This document shows, one piece after another, positions 47,323-58,497 of a stretch of DNA of 64,000 nucleotides. Under the pieces are notes generated by a model. It saw nothing but the letters and a program-made list of their open reading frames with translations. It made no database searches and was not told the DNA's origin. The number at the start of each line of letters is the position of its first letter. Within the stretch, counting starts at the first letter, position 1. The position numbers and the translations under genes are program-made. Source of the stretch: Cylindrodendrum hubeiense (lineage: Eukaryota > Ascomycota > Sordariomycetes > Hypocreales > Nectriaceae); assembly GCA_014621425.1 (NCBI GenBank), contig JAANBB010000126.1, positions 1 through 64,000 on the forward strand, given 5' to 3'.

Positions 47323-48339
47323 TTAAATCAAAATTGACTCCGGCTCCATAAACACATGACTGCGACTGTGGTGCAGTAATTCTGGATCCCAGTCTGGAAG
47401 GCCTTTTCCATACAGACAGCTATACAGGAGATAACGAGTAATATCACTTAAGCCGAGATTCTGAACCCCGCCGGCTTCTTCGATAATATGAATAGCTCCT
47501 AACAGATGTTTCGAAGCCATCGACATGTCGCAACTCATAATCTGGATTGGAATTGTAAGCTCATACTTCATTGCTGAGAAGCTACAAATTCGGGATTTGA
47601 CTGACCTCATCAAACACCAAAACCAAAGCCTTTGTAACTGCCGCGCGTCTTGATAATAGGTTTCCTGCCGAGATGTGTTTACGAAGACTTTGGACATGGC
47701 TCAGCTTGTATTGCATTGTAAACTCCTCGTATTCTTTTTCCGAGCCATTCATGCATAAATGACGACAAGCCGAAAGTAAACAGCCATGTAGAAGATCAAT
47801 ATTGGTAGTTGTGAAAAGCATCCAATTGTCGACGATATAGCTGTGGCGTTCTCCGAGGTACTTTATTAAAGGACAATTCGCCTGCATGTTTGGGCAAACG
47901 ACTTGGACATCTGCATTATGTGTTAGCATCCAATAACAGTGCACTGTTCATTCGAATTTGAGGATAAACCCCCGAGCAATGGAAACTCACAATGATTAAA
48001 CATAAAGTGCTCTCTGGATGTAAGTGATCTAATGAAGCTTGCCAGGGGTTCGTGTTCAAACGCGCCAGACATATGGGTTGGAATTGACAATGTTATATTA
48101 TATCGACTCGCCGAGAGATGGTTACTTTGTTGACGACCAGTGACCATTTGGACAGGCTCCTCAGATGCTTTCCTGTCGAGCTTTTCGTTTTGGAGAATAA
48201 TATCCTTGTTCTGCGTGTACTCGGCCATTCGCAGTCTTCTGACTCGGGCGTGGGCCACACGGGCAGCATGAGAATGAGCCTGTCGTTTCACCTTACTCGA
48301 GGGCTCTTGGCCTGGATGAACCACCGTGATGAACTCCAT
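47323..48339 (-). CDS. Fungal regulator-like protein without a zinc cluster
   Basis: Spliced model of 290 aa: exons 48339-47991, 47910-47606 and 47541-47323. Intron 1 uses GTGAGT with a TGCTAAC branch. Intron 2 uses a GTCAGT donor. Phases agree. The N-terminus has the basic segment KVKRQAHSHAARVAHARVRRLR, seen at the start of a widespread ascomycete family annotated as transcription-factor-domain proteins. Downstream sequence (LLHGCLLSACRHL ... VTKALVLVFDE ... SKHLLGAIHIIEEAGGVQNLG) matches the helical Fungal_trans_2-like core. There is no Cys6 cluster. It is shorter than usual (family members often exceed 400 residues), so the C-terminus may be truncated. DNA binding has not been shown for such proteins as far as can be told here. 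Confidence 0.68.
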
Positions 48340-48643
48340 CTCGGAGTGGGAAGATCTGGTCGTCTTGAGAAAAAGTACACGTATAAGGACTACTAACCGA
48401 GGCTTGGCGAGATGGTCACCTTATAACTCTGTTGCAATGCCGATGATCCGTCTGTTAGAAGTACCTCTTGGAACAGTATCCATACTCTATCCCTGAATAT
48501 GGAGCTGTCACAGAGCCAGGTCTCATGATTTGTAATGAAATTCGACCTTCAAGTGTATTTGTCAGCAGGCTAGTGGCTCGATGCCAAGCCTTCCTCCTAC
48601 CGCAAAGGGTATAGTCTAGACTAGCTGCTATGCTAACCAAGAT
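48340..48643. other. Short intergenic region
   Basis: Between two minus-strand genes; no feature seen. Confidence 0.4.
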
Positions 48644-49755
48644 CTACATATGATACGAAATCTCAGGGCCAATTTCCTCATACACCGCTTCAAGAGCAGA
48701 CACGACCTCATCGGGTAGCGGACCCGCCTCGATCATGTCTATGTTGGATTCCAGCTGCTCCGGACTGGAAGCACCGATGACAATGGAATCCCCGTGCGTC
48801 TTCTTGAGAATGCTATGATAGGCTGTCCATCGAAGCGCTGCCGCGTGACCGTTGATTCCATACTTAGATGCGATATCGATCGCTTTCTCGGTGGCCGCCG
48901 TGATAGACGGTGTCACATAGAATTCTGTGTACTTTTTTCCTCCAGCAAGCTTTGATAATGTTATCAGTCCAAATGCCAATGGTAATAGGAGAGGGATATA
49001 CGCACAGACTGATCATAACGTCCACCGGCCTGAGCCTGCTTATAGTTGCCTGCAAAAAAGCCTCCTGCAGCGGGACTATAAGCATAAAAGGCCATTCCAT
49101 GCTTGCGAAGAACAGGGAAGAGCTCATTTTCGCCCCCTCGCACGATGGCGTTGTAGTGGCCTTGGTAGACACTAGGCTTGACGAAACCATGTTCCTCGCA
49201 AATATCAATAAAGCTCTGAACTTCTTCAGCCGTATAATTCGAGAGACCCCAAGACTTGATCTTGCCCTCCCGATGGACCTGATCCATGGCCTCACAGGCC
49301 TCCTTGAACGGAGTAGCCCGATCTGGGACATGCAGGTATTCAATGTTGATCTGCTTGATCCGCAATGCCTCCAATGAAACATCAATTTCTTTCAGAATAT
49401 TTTCTTTAGTATGACATCCAGGCTCAAAGCTCCCAACTTTGGTGTCGATGGTGAATACATCTCCTGCATCAACTGCTCCCATCCGGGGCTCAGAAGTGCC
49501 GGGCGCATGAGGCGAGTACAAGCGTGAGGTATCGAGCTGATAGTATCCACGCTTGGCGAATGCATTGAGGAACCCATTCACCTGGTCGGGAGTGTCAAAT
49601 CGTGCCATGGAGTCAATCGACGAGTCTCCAATCTAAATTATGGGCGTTAGATTGTTTTCAACGTCAAATTGCAGCATCTGATGCCATGCTGATGTCGGGA
49701 GACTTACGCTTGAGGCTCCTAGAACCAGGTTGACTGATTTTCCGTTGGGCGCCAT
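48644..49755 (-). CDS. Aldo-keto reductase, AKR7 (aflatoxin-aldehyde reductase-like)
   Basis: Spliced model of 326 aa: exons 49755-49708, 49632-49006 and 48949-48644, with GTAAGT and GTGCGT donors and a CTGATAAC branch in intron 2. The AKR catalytic tetrad is visible as D50, Y55, K81 and H117 in QLDTSRLY, TKVGS and EYLHVPD. SWGLSNYTAEEV and GHYNAIVRGGENELFP are family signatures for the barrel's later strands, and SIVIGASSPEQLESN is the NADPH-binding block. It reduces aldehydes and ketones with NADPH in the cytosol. The physiological substrate is unknown, and no adjoining biosynthetic genes point to one. The length is normal for AKR7. Confidence 0.93.
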
Positions 49756-49941
49756 TGTAGTTTGTGAGAGTTTTGTAGAATATGGCGTAAATAGTAGATC
49801 AAGTTGGTAGAAGATAAAGGGAGAAAAACAGTTTGGATAGCTGTGTGCTTGCTCTGATCAAAACTTTCGCCGGCACAGGTGTTCCTTTTATCCCTTCACC
49901 GTGGGTACGTATTTACGGTTACTCGAATCCACAATCATCAT
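49756..49941. other. 5' flank of the AKR gene
   Basis: No distinct feature before the tandem repeat. Confidence 0.3.
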
Positions 49942-50270
49942 GCCAAGGCATCCTCCTACCTATTTCAGTAAGTATAGGTCTGTTTTCCTTATCATACTAT
50001 TCCTACTTCAAATCGTTGATTCATCATGCATGTGGCAATTTCATAGTACTGTACGGACTATGTAAAACAAGGTACGGGTGGTTTTGCCAAGAAATGTTCC
50101 TTCCATTTCTGGTAAGTGCAAGCATGTTTTAGTTGATATGATACTATTACTCTAGGGCCTTGATTTATCATCCAGAAGGCAATGTTTGCGCATTTGGGAA
50201 GCATGTAGAATAAAATCCAGATGCTCTCGCCAAGAAATGGACCTACCATTTTAGGCAACTGCACGGTTCC
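49942..50270 (+). repeat. ~143-bp degenerate tandem repeat, two full units plus a partial
   Basis: Units begin GCCAAGGCATCCTCCTACC (49942), GCCAAGAAATGTTCCTTCC (50086) and GCCAAGAAATGGACCTACC (50229), a period of 144 and 143 bp. Within units ATCATACTATTCCT / ATGATACTATTACT and TTGATTCATCATGCA / TTGATTTATCATCCA align. No coding sequence overlaps. Confidence 0.75.
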
Positions 50271-50903
50271 ACTAAACGGATCATCGGCACTTTGCCGATT
50301 ATTTCAAGCGCCGAGCTAACTTACCCTGGAGGTTGATCCCTGCACATCCGAATCCGAGTGCGACACGGGCATCGCATCACTCCGAGTTCGATGAATGTTC
50401 CTTCCCGGACTTGGTGTTGTCGAACAAGTAAGCTTGTCTCGTAGCCCTCCAATATTTCGCCGATGAGCACCGGGATGAGCACAACCCCCAGCAACATTTG
50501 AGGTGAAACAATGTAGGGAGTAAATTTGGGCACTCGAAATGACCGGAATCAGGCACTCGATGCAGCAAAACGTTGGTGCTGACATGCCCCTCAACTTGAT
50601 CCATTTCAACCCGCTTTGTGACCTTATCCACCGGAACTGATCCAATTTTGATACAAAACTCTCGGGCGCAGTAGCAATATTTAGTCAAATTCCTTTTCAC
50701 AATCGAAATCCAGTTTAGTGTCAACTCAGATTGAGGAAGCCAAAGTTCATTCAAGGTAACCTAAGCTCACGTAGAAGTGCCTGCAGGCGGCATTTATTTA
50801 TAATATAAATGGTTAAAAGCAGCTATCAATTCATATTATGGACCATGAGGGTCAAAACAGACTGGAAACATACATAGTCTACATAGTTCACATACAGTAC
50901 ATC
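50271..50903. other. Intergenic, no gene recognised
   Basis: Overlapping minus-strand chance frames at 50316-50754; none has family features. Confidence 0.4.
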
Positions 50904-51680
50904 TCAAATACCCTTCTCTTTCAACTTCAGCCCCACTCTCTTTCCCACGAAATCACTTCCCAAGCCCTTTTCAAGGTCAGCAGCAATGAAGTCCGCGCTA
51001 TCCTCTAAAGGTGTCTTGTAATTTCCAGCCTGTGTAAAAATGTTAAGATACGTCCCAATCAACGGCACTCCGCTCCAGCTACTGCTCCAAGCCGGCGGGC
51101 TGTCCGCCTTCGCAACCAGGTTATCGACAGAGCAGCTCTCCGCCGGAGGAAAAGATGCGCTCTCGAATCGCGGCGTTAAGGTGCTCGCGCAGAATATCGA
51201 CCAGGTAAGCTGCTCCCGCGCATCGTACTGCTTGATGACGTCGAATGTTTTCCTGTGCTCGGGGAATAGTGGAGCGTAGTCCATGATGACAGCTGGGGGC
51301 TTTGGTGAGTCGAGCATCGCCCAGCCGCTCATGAACCAGCAGCGCAGTGGTGGGCCGCCGCGTTCCTTCGCCGCAGCGGCGGCAGCTTCCGCAACAGCGG
51401 TGATGATCTTTGTAAGGTCGCCTTGTTTGCCAAAGGAGGTCATCGAGGCCAGCCCGGCAGCGTTGACGACGGCATCGCAATTGTGATCCAAGATTGCTGA
51501 CTTGATAGTGGCGACATCGGTGGCCGAGCCGGTGATAGTCGCAGCTATGTGGGATGATGCATGTGGAGGCAGCTTATTTGGTGAGCGAACGAGAACAACG
51601 ACAGAATGCTGGTGTTTGACGAGTGCTGGCAAGAGACGAGAGCCCACACGCCCTGTGGCCCCGAGGAGGAGAACCTTCAT
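50904..51680 (-). CDS. NmrA-like NAD(P)-binding Rossmann protein (atypical SDR)
   Basis: Single exon, 258 aa. The N-terminal dinucleotide-binding motif is KVLLLGATGRVGS (G7-x2-G10-x2-G13), followed by VVVLVRSPNKL and the DAVVNAAGLAS strand. The later part resembles NAD(P)H-binding domain proteins (QLTWSIFCASTLTP; DSADFIAADLEKG). A classical YxxxK dyad is not evident, so it may be a redox sensor or isomerase-like atypical SDR rather than a dehydrogenase. It is probably cytosolic. A TATAAAAG box lies about 105 bp upstream. No adjoining pathway genes indicate a substrate. Confidence 0.9.
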   Translation of the reverse strand: MKVLLLGATGRVGSRLLPALVKHQHSVVVLVRSPNKLPPHASSHIAATITGSATDVATIKSAILDHNCDAVVNAAGLASMTSFGKQGDLTKIITAVAEAAAAAAKERGGPPLRCWFMSGWAMLDSPKPPAVIMDYAPLFPEHRKTFDVIKQYDAREQLTWSIFCASTLTPRFESASFPPAESCSVDNLVAKADSPPAWSSSWSGVPLIGTYLNIFTQAGNYKTPLEDSADFIAADLEKGLGSDFVGKRVGLKLKEKGI

Positions 51681-51784
51681 CTTGACTAGAGTTGCTGATA
51701 AGGGGAGAGTCGGAGAAGGTTTTGCTTTGTCGTGCTATTTCGTTGGAAGGTTTCTCACTTGGCTATTCTTTGGAGCAAGTCAGC

Positions 51785-51792
51785 CTTTTATA
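51785..51792 (-). promoter_or_regulatory. TATA box of the NmrA-like gene
   Basis: Minus-strand TATAAAAG (then GC), about 105 bp upstream of the ATG at 51680; a strong match. Confidence 0.6.
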
Positions 51793-53447
51793 ACGTTTGC
51801 GATGATGCAAAGCGCCTTAAAACGCATGATGGCACGAGTTAAAACTGGGTCTTGGATTGATGTGTTTAGCTTGTCCACTTTTTCGTATCGCTCAAAGCTC
51901 CGCGCTTTCCGTGTCAATCAATCTGATGGCTACCACAAATCCTTCTGCCTTGGGCTGACGGTAACCGTACCTGGATCCGCGCCTCTCGCCGCGCGGCTTG
52001 ACTGTCTGCTGATTGGAGTGCGCCGACCGTCCCAAACCCTGCGCTGCACTTGAACACATGGGTCCTACCGCTAAAGGAAGCGCCCGCATCCTCATACACG
52101 TAACCGCACATAACGGCTTAATAATTGGGCTGACGGCTCGGCCTTCAAAAAAGTCCGACTTCGCTCTTCGGACATCTATTCGCCCTCTTGTAACAATCAT
52201 CCACCCACGCGGCCTAATTACCTGGAATAAATCAGATTGGGCCAAAATGACGGTCATATTGGCGCACCAGGCACCCGTATTTATCCGCATCCGGACATTG
52301 CAAATCGCCGTCCAACACGATTGACTGTGAGATTTGCCAGCGACTACGTGGCCTTTCCAAATGCTCAATCCAAAACTCTATGTTGAACAAACGGTTGCCT
52401 CACGGAGAGATAAGAGTGGGGATTCTACGCATCTCGGCCGCTGTATGTCTTGTCCTTGATGTCGAGCTTCACCTCCAGCTCGAGGATCTTGGCTTGCATG
52501 GACAGTGCTACTCTAGTATTCAGCACTCCGAAGCGGCGGGCAACAAAAAGGCCCGGTGTCACACAATCCATTGCGAGAAGACCCTATATCCGACATATCT
52601 CCATGGCGAAGATGTCTCTTCAGCCAAACTGACACTCCTCTCACTAAAGATCGCTGCGAGCTTTCCCACTCGACAGTCTCTGTAGGTTATCATCACTTGG
52701 CGCACGTCACTGGTTGACCATTTGCTGCGAGCAATTTGGTGATTTTAATTAAACGATGATTCGAGTCAATTGTCAAGGTAGGCAGGACTGGGCGAAACGA
52801 GGAACACAGTTTGGATTTCCTCCCTTGTTTCCTCCATTCTCAATACTATCTGAACAATCTGTTTCCTGGTCTCAATCAAACTGATATCAGCATGCAATGG
52901 CACGCCCATTTCCAGGAATGAAATTAAGGGTGACTTCGTAGAATTTTACCTGGGTGAAGGGCTATAAATGAGGCTTGCTAACGGTGGGAGACGACAGCAG
53001 GGTAATTTGTAAGTTTGTCTCTCTCAGCTTCATATTATGATGCATCAGCTAACCCGAGAAGAGGTGTCATCAAGAACGATAGCGGGACGCCTCCATGCCA
53101 TGTCATGTCCTAGGTGGATTGCGCCACACTGCTGCGGTCTGCTAGACCTGCATTGTTTCGGCATTAAAGGTGACATTAAATGAGTCACTGAAAACGTGGG
53201 AAGCATCCCGTTTCAGACCACAGTGAAGAAGGGTAATACGCGGTAGAGAAGTGCATGATTCATATCATGTAATGAACCGGGGGTGAGGAGGCGGGGAGCT
53301 TGTTGCTTGGATTCCTTCCGGTGTTAGCCCGATGTTATACATAGTTAAGTTGCGCGTCCAAAACAAACATTGCCAACATCAGTTCTCTATTTATTTTGAG
53401 TAGCCGTCCGTCCTTAACCAGCATTCTTCACCCAACATACATTTATC
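51793..53447. other. Intergenic, no gene recognised
   Basis: About 1.65 kb with overlapping chance frames on both strands and no family motif. Confidence 0.45.
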
Positions 53448-54241
53448 ATGGGCGACGCATCGTGGACTCCCATTTTCGTGACGGCCGACGTCCCCATCGA
53501 GGTGTGATAACTCCCCTTAAGATCCACTGTACCAGGCATATTCTTACCCGTCAACAGGTAACTAACTCGGTGCTCGAGGCCGCAACGACGGAAATTTTCC
53601 AAGTTGGAATAGGGTCCAATGAGCTGGTCGGAAATATCTGGGTCCTGATCCAACGACGAGACCAACAACCCTTCTCCAAACCAACCAACGCACCAGTCGC
53701 CACCTTTGGATCGGATTTCATCGGCGCAACGCCTGAGGAACTACAGGAGTTTATTCAGAGCCGTTTCGGTGAGGATGGCGTCGGCAAGGGATCAGCTAGT
53801 TACCTGGACTACCTCTCCGACAACGCATTCGCCATTATTGACGAGCGGACTGCTCGAGACAAGACGGTGCAGTTCTGGGTGCGGGAGCTCGTAGATGGCA
53901 TCCAAGAATCCGCCATTCGCGTAGCCTGGAACAGAGGTTCTGAGATTGACGAGGCCCTTGCACGATTCATCATGGACGAGGAATCTGACGAGGACCTGAT
54001 CGCCCCGGCGAGGAACGCTGCGTCAGATGGACAGATCGTAGACGATGACGATAAAGAGGGATTAAAACAGCAGGTAGAAGATTGGATGACGCGGGAGGAG
54101 GAAAATTCGGAGAACAAGTGGTTTGAGTTCAAGCTGGATCTGACCACTGCTGTGCAGTGCACGTATGGCATTTACCAGCGTGGAGTAGTCGACTTGCTGA
54201 CTGAGCGAGAGGAGTTTGACGAGAATGGTGTTTACCGTTAG
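53448..54241 (+). CDS. Acidic protein of unknown function
   Basis: Spliced model of 245 aa: exon 1 53448-53501 and exon 2 53558-54241 (56-nt intron, GTGTGA...CAACAG). The ATG at 53448 gives GDASWTPIFVTADVPIE joined to VTNSVLEAATTEIFQV. An unspliced frame from 53396 starts without ATG and reads basic, unlikely sequence. The protein has no signal peptide or membrane segment. The middle is strongly acidic (IMDEESDEDL, DDDDKEGL, REEENSENK), with amphipathic helices before and after. The family was not recognised. The non-canonical look of the donor makes the N-terminus less certain than the C-terminal 220 residues. Confidence 0.65.
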
Positions 54242-54644
54242 GAACTGGCAAGGCCTCGTGATCTGGGGGGTAAGAGATTAAGGGAATAGATACATATGTA
54301 GTATTGAATGGTTATGCGAGAAATAGCCACTCAGTAGTAGATGATCTGGGGAATACTATAGCTGAGCCATGATTCGCCATATACCATGTCCCACTTCTTC
54401 TCGGCCACAGACATGTCGTGCACACAGCGTTCTCCAGCATGATTCTTTCCAATTTTCGTCGCTCACTCCTCAATGTATGTAATGAAACCTTTCAGGTCCA
54501 GGCTTGGACTGAATCTCTCCCCGTAGTACTCCATATTTCGAAATCCCTTCGATATCTATCCATTAGTCTTATCCAGACCAGATCTTCAGAGCTTGTAGGC
54601 CTTTACTAGGCGCAACACAGTATTACCAATAGATCCTTCCAATG
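54242..54644. other. Intergenic, nothing recognised
   Basis: 3' flank of the acidic orphan gene. Confidence 0.4.
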
Positions 54645-54730
54645 CAGCATGCGGCTTAGGTGCCATGGCAATTATGCATGAGAATATTTGGGATGGGACC
54701 ATCTACGTTTACCCCGCTTGAAGTCAATTC
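54645..54730 (+). repeat. Dispersed repeat, copy A
   Basis: About 85 bp beginning AGCATGCGGCTTAGG and ending in CTTGAAGTCAATTC. It aligns over its whole length to copy B at 59772-59858, with differences mostly C/T and G/A (GCATGCGGC/GCATGTGGC, TTATGCATG/TTGTGCGTG). Confidence 0.6.
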
Positions 54731-55682
54731 CCTGCCTTCGTTAATCTGGACCTGCTAGCATTGGGATCGGGTGAGTGTGAAACCCCATGGACCCATCCCT
54801 GTCTGGCTGTGTAGAGATACTTGTTAGCCAAGAAGGGAGCGCCGCGAGATGCGATAATCATAGCCAACAATTACAAGAAGCGTGGTTCCACTGACTTGCA
54901 ACAAACAGGGCGAGCGTTATGTGCTCAGGGGACTCAGTAATTATTTGGAAACACGTATACAAATTGCAATTGCCGGTCCTATTATACTGCGTGGTAGAGA
55001 GGGTGTCATGTCGTTCGCCCTGCGTTCCAGCCCTTCGGTACCAGTTCATTGGGCCTACAGCCACCCGCTGCATGTTCGGTTGACCCGAACAGGCTTATTG
55101 CATCTTTGCGACCATCGGCAGGCAACGTGTCAGAACCGCAAATGCGTTCTTCATATCGGGCTGCAACTGGGGTGGCCTGACTGTCGATACACAGTACCGA
55201 TCCAGTGCATTAACAGCTGCGACAGATATCCTGCCGCGACCTCGTGATTACCAGCCGCAGATGCCTTGCATCAACCGCGGCGCCGAGAGACGTGGGCTGC
55301 TCTCCTCCTGTGATATAGAATCGGGCGAGCCAACTCCAGAGGCAAGTAGGATATCAAAATGCGGTGAAGCTGCTGGCAATTACTGCATCGTGAACGGTCA
55401 CGCGAGATTGAAAATAATAGGCTGCCCACAATCGTGAGGTTCGCCCCCACAGTGCGAGCCTGGTCAAGTGTATAGAATATTCACGTGCCATGCGTAAGAG
55501 AGTTGGCATGACCCAACTTCACCTCAAATCTCAGGAGGAGGTAGGCAAATTTGTTATCTCGAGCCACAAATCCGAGGAATTCCCAGTAACTCATAAATGG
55601 GAGATTTATCTGCATTTTTGTTCTTCAAGCCACACCGCACAAATCGAAATCTTTACCTTGGGCTTCCACCACCACTGCGGCA
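54731..55682. other. Intergenic, no gene recognised
   Basis: Chance open frames at 54882-55247 and 55490-55819; no motif recognised. Confidence 0.4.
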
Positions 55683-57257
55683 ATGGCCTCAAGCTCGAAC
55701 TCAAACAATCCGATGGAGGATCTTATCAAACAATTTCATCAGATCACCGAGTCAGGTTCATTCAAAGAAGGTCTCCGCATCACCGAAGAGAATTCCGCCC
55801 TCAGAGTCAAGAACGATAAGCTTCATACTACCAATGACCAAAACCTTGAGTCCATTGCGCAACTCCGGAAGAGAATCAGCGACCAGGATAAGGAAATGGT
55901 CAATCAATCATCCACGGTGACAAAATTAAAAAAGCAGAAGGAAGAATTGGAAGCCTCTCTTGTCGCTGCCAAAAGTGTGACAAGCAAGAAGCAGGAGCAG
56001 TTGGAAAGGGCGGCAAAGGACATGACCAACATACAAAACATACTCAAGAAGAGTAATGAAACTATTGACAAACTAAAATATGATGCCAATCAGAGTGAGC
56101 AAAAGCTCAAAGCAGCAAATATCGCAACAAACCATGCTCAAACAGAGTTCGAGAAATTGGAAAAGGCTCACAAGGTCCAAACCGAAAGGCTCAATCACTG
56201 TGATCAATTCATCTTCAAATTCAAAGAACCGCACCAACAGACGATGTAAGTCCTTGCCACCCATTTCCTGACCTTTCTTACTCACCACATTGGTAGCACA
56301 ACGCAACTACAGAATATTTTCAAGTCAGTGTACGGCGTAGTTGATCACTACTTCAACGTGGATCTTGATAGGCTCGTTTTGGCCAGTCCAACTTGTTGGG
56401 AAAACATCCAAAACCACCATCTGGTAGTGCGTAATATTCCACTGCCTCTGTCCAACACACCAGCGGCGAGGCAGATGCGGACTGCTGCTATACTTAGCAT
56501 ATGCGCCGAAGCCCTAGGAAAATACACCTTCCAGCCGACGTATCTCCTCAAGGATAATAGCCTCCCAACTCTGTTGAATGAAGTAGGCGATTACGAACCA
56601 GCCAGGGAGTCCTACCTGCGGTCAGTGCTACTTCCGATCCAACGAGATATGCAAAAGGAAAACGGCCTAGCCCGTGTCGACCTCGTCGTAAAGGAGGTGA
56701 TCGACTGCGTTGGGCCAATACTCTCGAGCGAGTCACTGGCAACTTTTCGATCCTCCCTTGAGAAAGTGTGCAGGGAGATCTGCAAGCAATGGATGAGTTT
56801 CCAAGAGCTAGAGACTAAGGTTGAGTCAGACTACGACCCGGAGGACGAAGACGAATGGACATTGTGTCCATTCCCGCTACCTGATGATCGGGCACCAAAA
56901 CAAAAGGTCAACGGTGACGCCCCCTCGGGTAACAAACCGAAACAACAGGCGCGAACTCAAGGCCAGCAAAAGGTGGACATAGATGACATCATACTTGTTG
57001 TTTGGCCCGCTTTCCTCACTACCAAGGATGAGGAAATAACACCTGTCCAAAAAGGCTATGTGATGTGTGAGACGCAGGTGAAGGCAGCTAGAGATGAAGA
57101 AAATCTTGCCCTACAGCAGGGATCGCGCAGACTAGCAAGACAGAAATCTCGCAGGCCTAGGAAGATGTCTATGTCCGTGGAAAATGGCGAGACAAATTCG
57201 AAGAGGTCTTTTTTATCGCCAAGTGGAGGCAGTGGAAACGGTGGAGGAGGCTCCTAA
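55683..57257 (+). CDS. Coiled-coil protein of unknown function
   Basis: Spliced model of 507 aa: exons 55683-56245 and 56297-57257 (51-nt intron, GTAAGT...GGTAG). Residues ~35-180 form a long coiled coil rich in K, E and Q heptads (QLRKRISDQDKEM, KLKKQKEELEASL, KKQEQLERAAKDM). The second half is globular (VDHYFNVDLD, NIPLPLSNTPAARQMRTAA, FSSSLEK-type helices), followed by an acidic patch (DYDPEDEDEW), a basic low-complexity segment (RRLARQKSRRPRK) and a Gly-rich end. Proteins of this plan are common in filamentous fungal accessory regions without assigned function. No signal peptide or membrane segment is present. The Lys/Arg-rich tail could act as a nuclear signal, which is inference. Confidence 0.75.
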
Positions 57258-58497
57258 AGCCTTAGAATAATTGCGGGTACTGGTGAGGCTGCCTGCCAGT
57301 CTAGGTGGTGCTAAGCTTTCCTATGTCTTCATCTATCAGTGTCTTTTCGTTCTGAGACTCCGAGCTGTTGAAATTGCTTCTGTCGTTTTCTAGCATTCGA
57401 TATCTCATTCTCATGTGCTTGAACTTTGGATTTGTATGGCTAGTTACTTCTGCTGCCCCGAGGTGGTATTAGCTTGTACATGCAAATTTTAGGTAACTAG
57501 AGCACAAAAGATATGTATGCGCAGATTGTCACGGAACAATACTAAGGGTGGTTGAATGGGAATGTGCATGGAGATACCGAAGTTGACCACAAATGGAAGA
57601 GCGGGATGGGGAAGACGCATTGGCGGCATAACACATATGTATTTTGCTACTTCCACAATCATTAATCAATCAGCTAGCTACATATGTACAGCGCATATCA
57701 ACCATGAAGCTCAATTCAGCCTTACCCCTAAAAAGCCCCTCTTGGCACATGCACCTTTGGACCCACGTCTGACCTCTTCACTCCTCTATTGTGTGATTCT
57801 AGTCCATGACGGGGGTTGATATTTTTATTCTTATTTGGGATGGGGACCATTGTGCACGGCCCGATTGACTAAATTTAGGGGCGCGTGTCATGTCAGTGAA
57901 ACAAGCAATAGCTAAGCTACTGGCCTTGTTCGCATGACCGGCCGTTAAGGCTGAGCACAGTGGACACTCCCCATGTTGCTATTTGGCCAATCTCCATCCT
58001 TGTGGCTGGACGGCGAATCCGTAGAGCGCAGCATCTAAGGTGCCCATCTGAAATGGTCCCCGAACCGGCGAGCCTATCCTTTCAGACTTCCTCTAAGCAT
58101 AAATGGATGCATCTCTAGTCTCCGCAGGGAGTGCCCGCGAGACCCACTGTCGAGGAGATCCCCGAAGCAAGGATAAGTACAAAAGCGTGGTGGGATTGGT
58201 CACATCCAAAGCCGTCGGGGCATTGCACCCCTGTCAACCTTATGGTCCCCGCTGACAGCATCGAGGCGCATTTGAGGCTAGATGTGTATATGGACTAGAC
58301 CGCAGCAAATAATCGCCGACTAACCAGCTCCAAGCCAATGCGTGCCGAAATTTCAAGAGGCATCCCGAAATGGCGTCCGCTACGATTCGACATGGCATGG
58401 AGTGATAAAAGTAGAAGTGCTCCCTTCCAAAATCGCTGATGTGAAGCACGTCTCCGTCTCCATCTCAATTCCTCCATACTACACCCTTACTTCCACC
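57258..58497. other. Intergenic, no gene recognised
   Basis: 1.2 kb without recognisable genes. The long frame entering from 58342 was not used as N-terminus because the ATG at 58498 gives a signal peptide. Confidence 0.45.

Noticed and set aside
39284..51680. Secondary-metabolite biosynthetic cluster
   Set aside because: A CrtC-like protein, AKR and NmrA-like protein are suggestive, but no backbone synthase, P450 or methyltransferase is present in the window.
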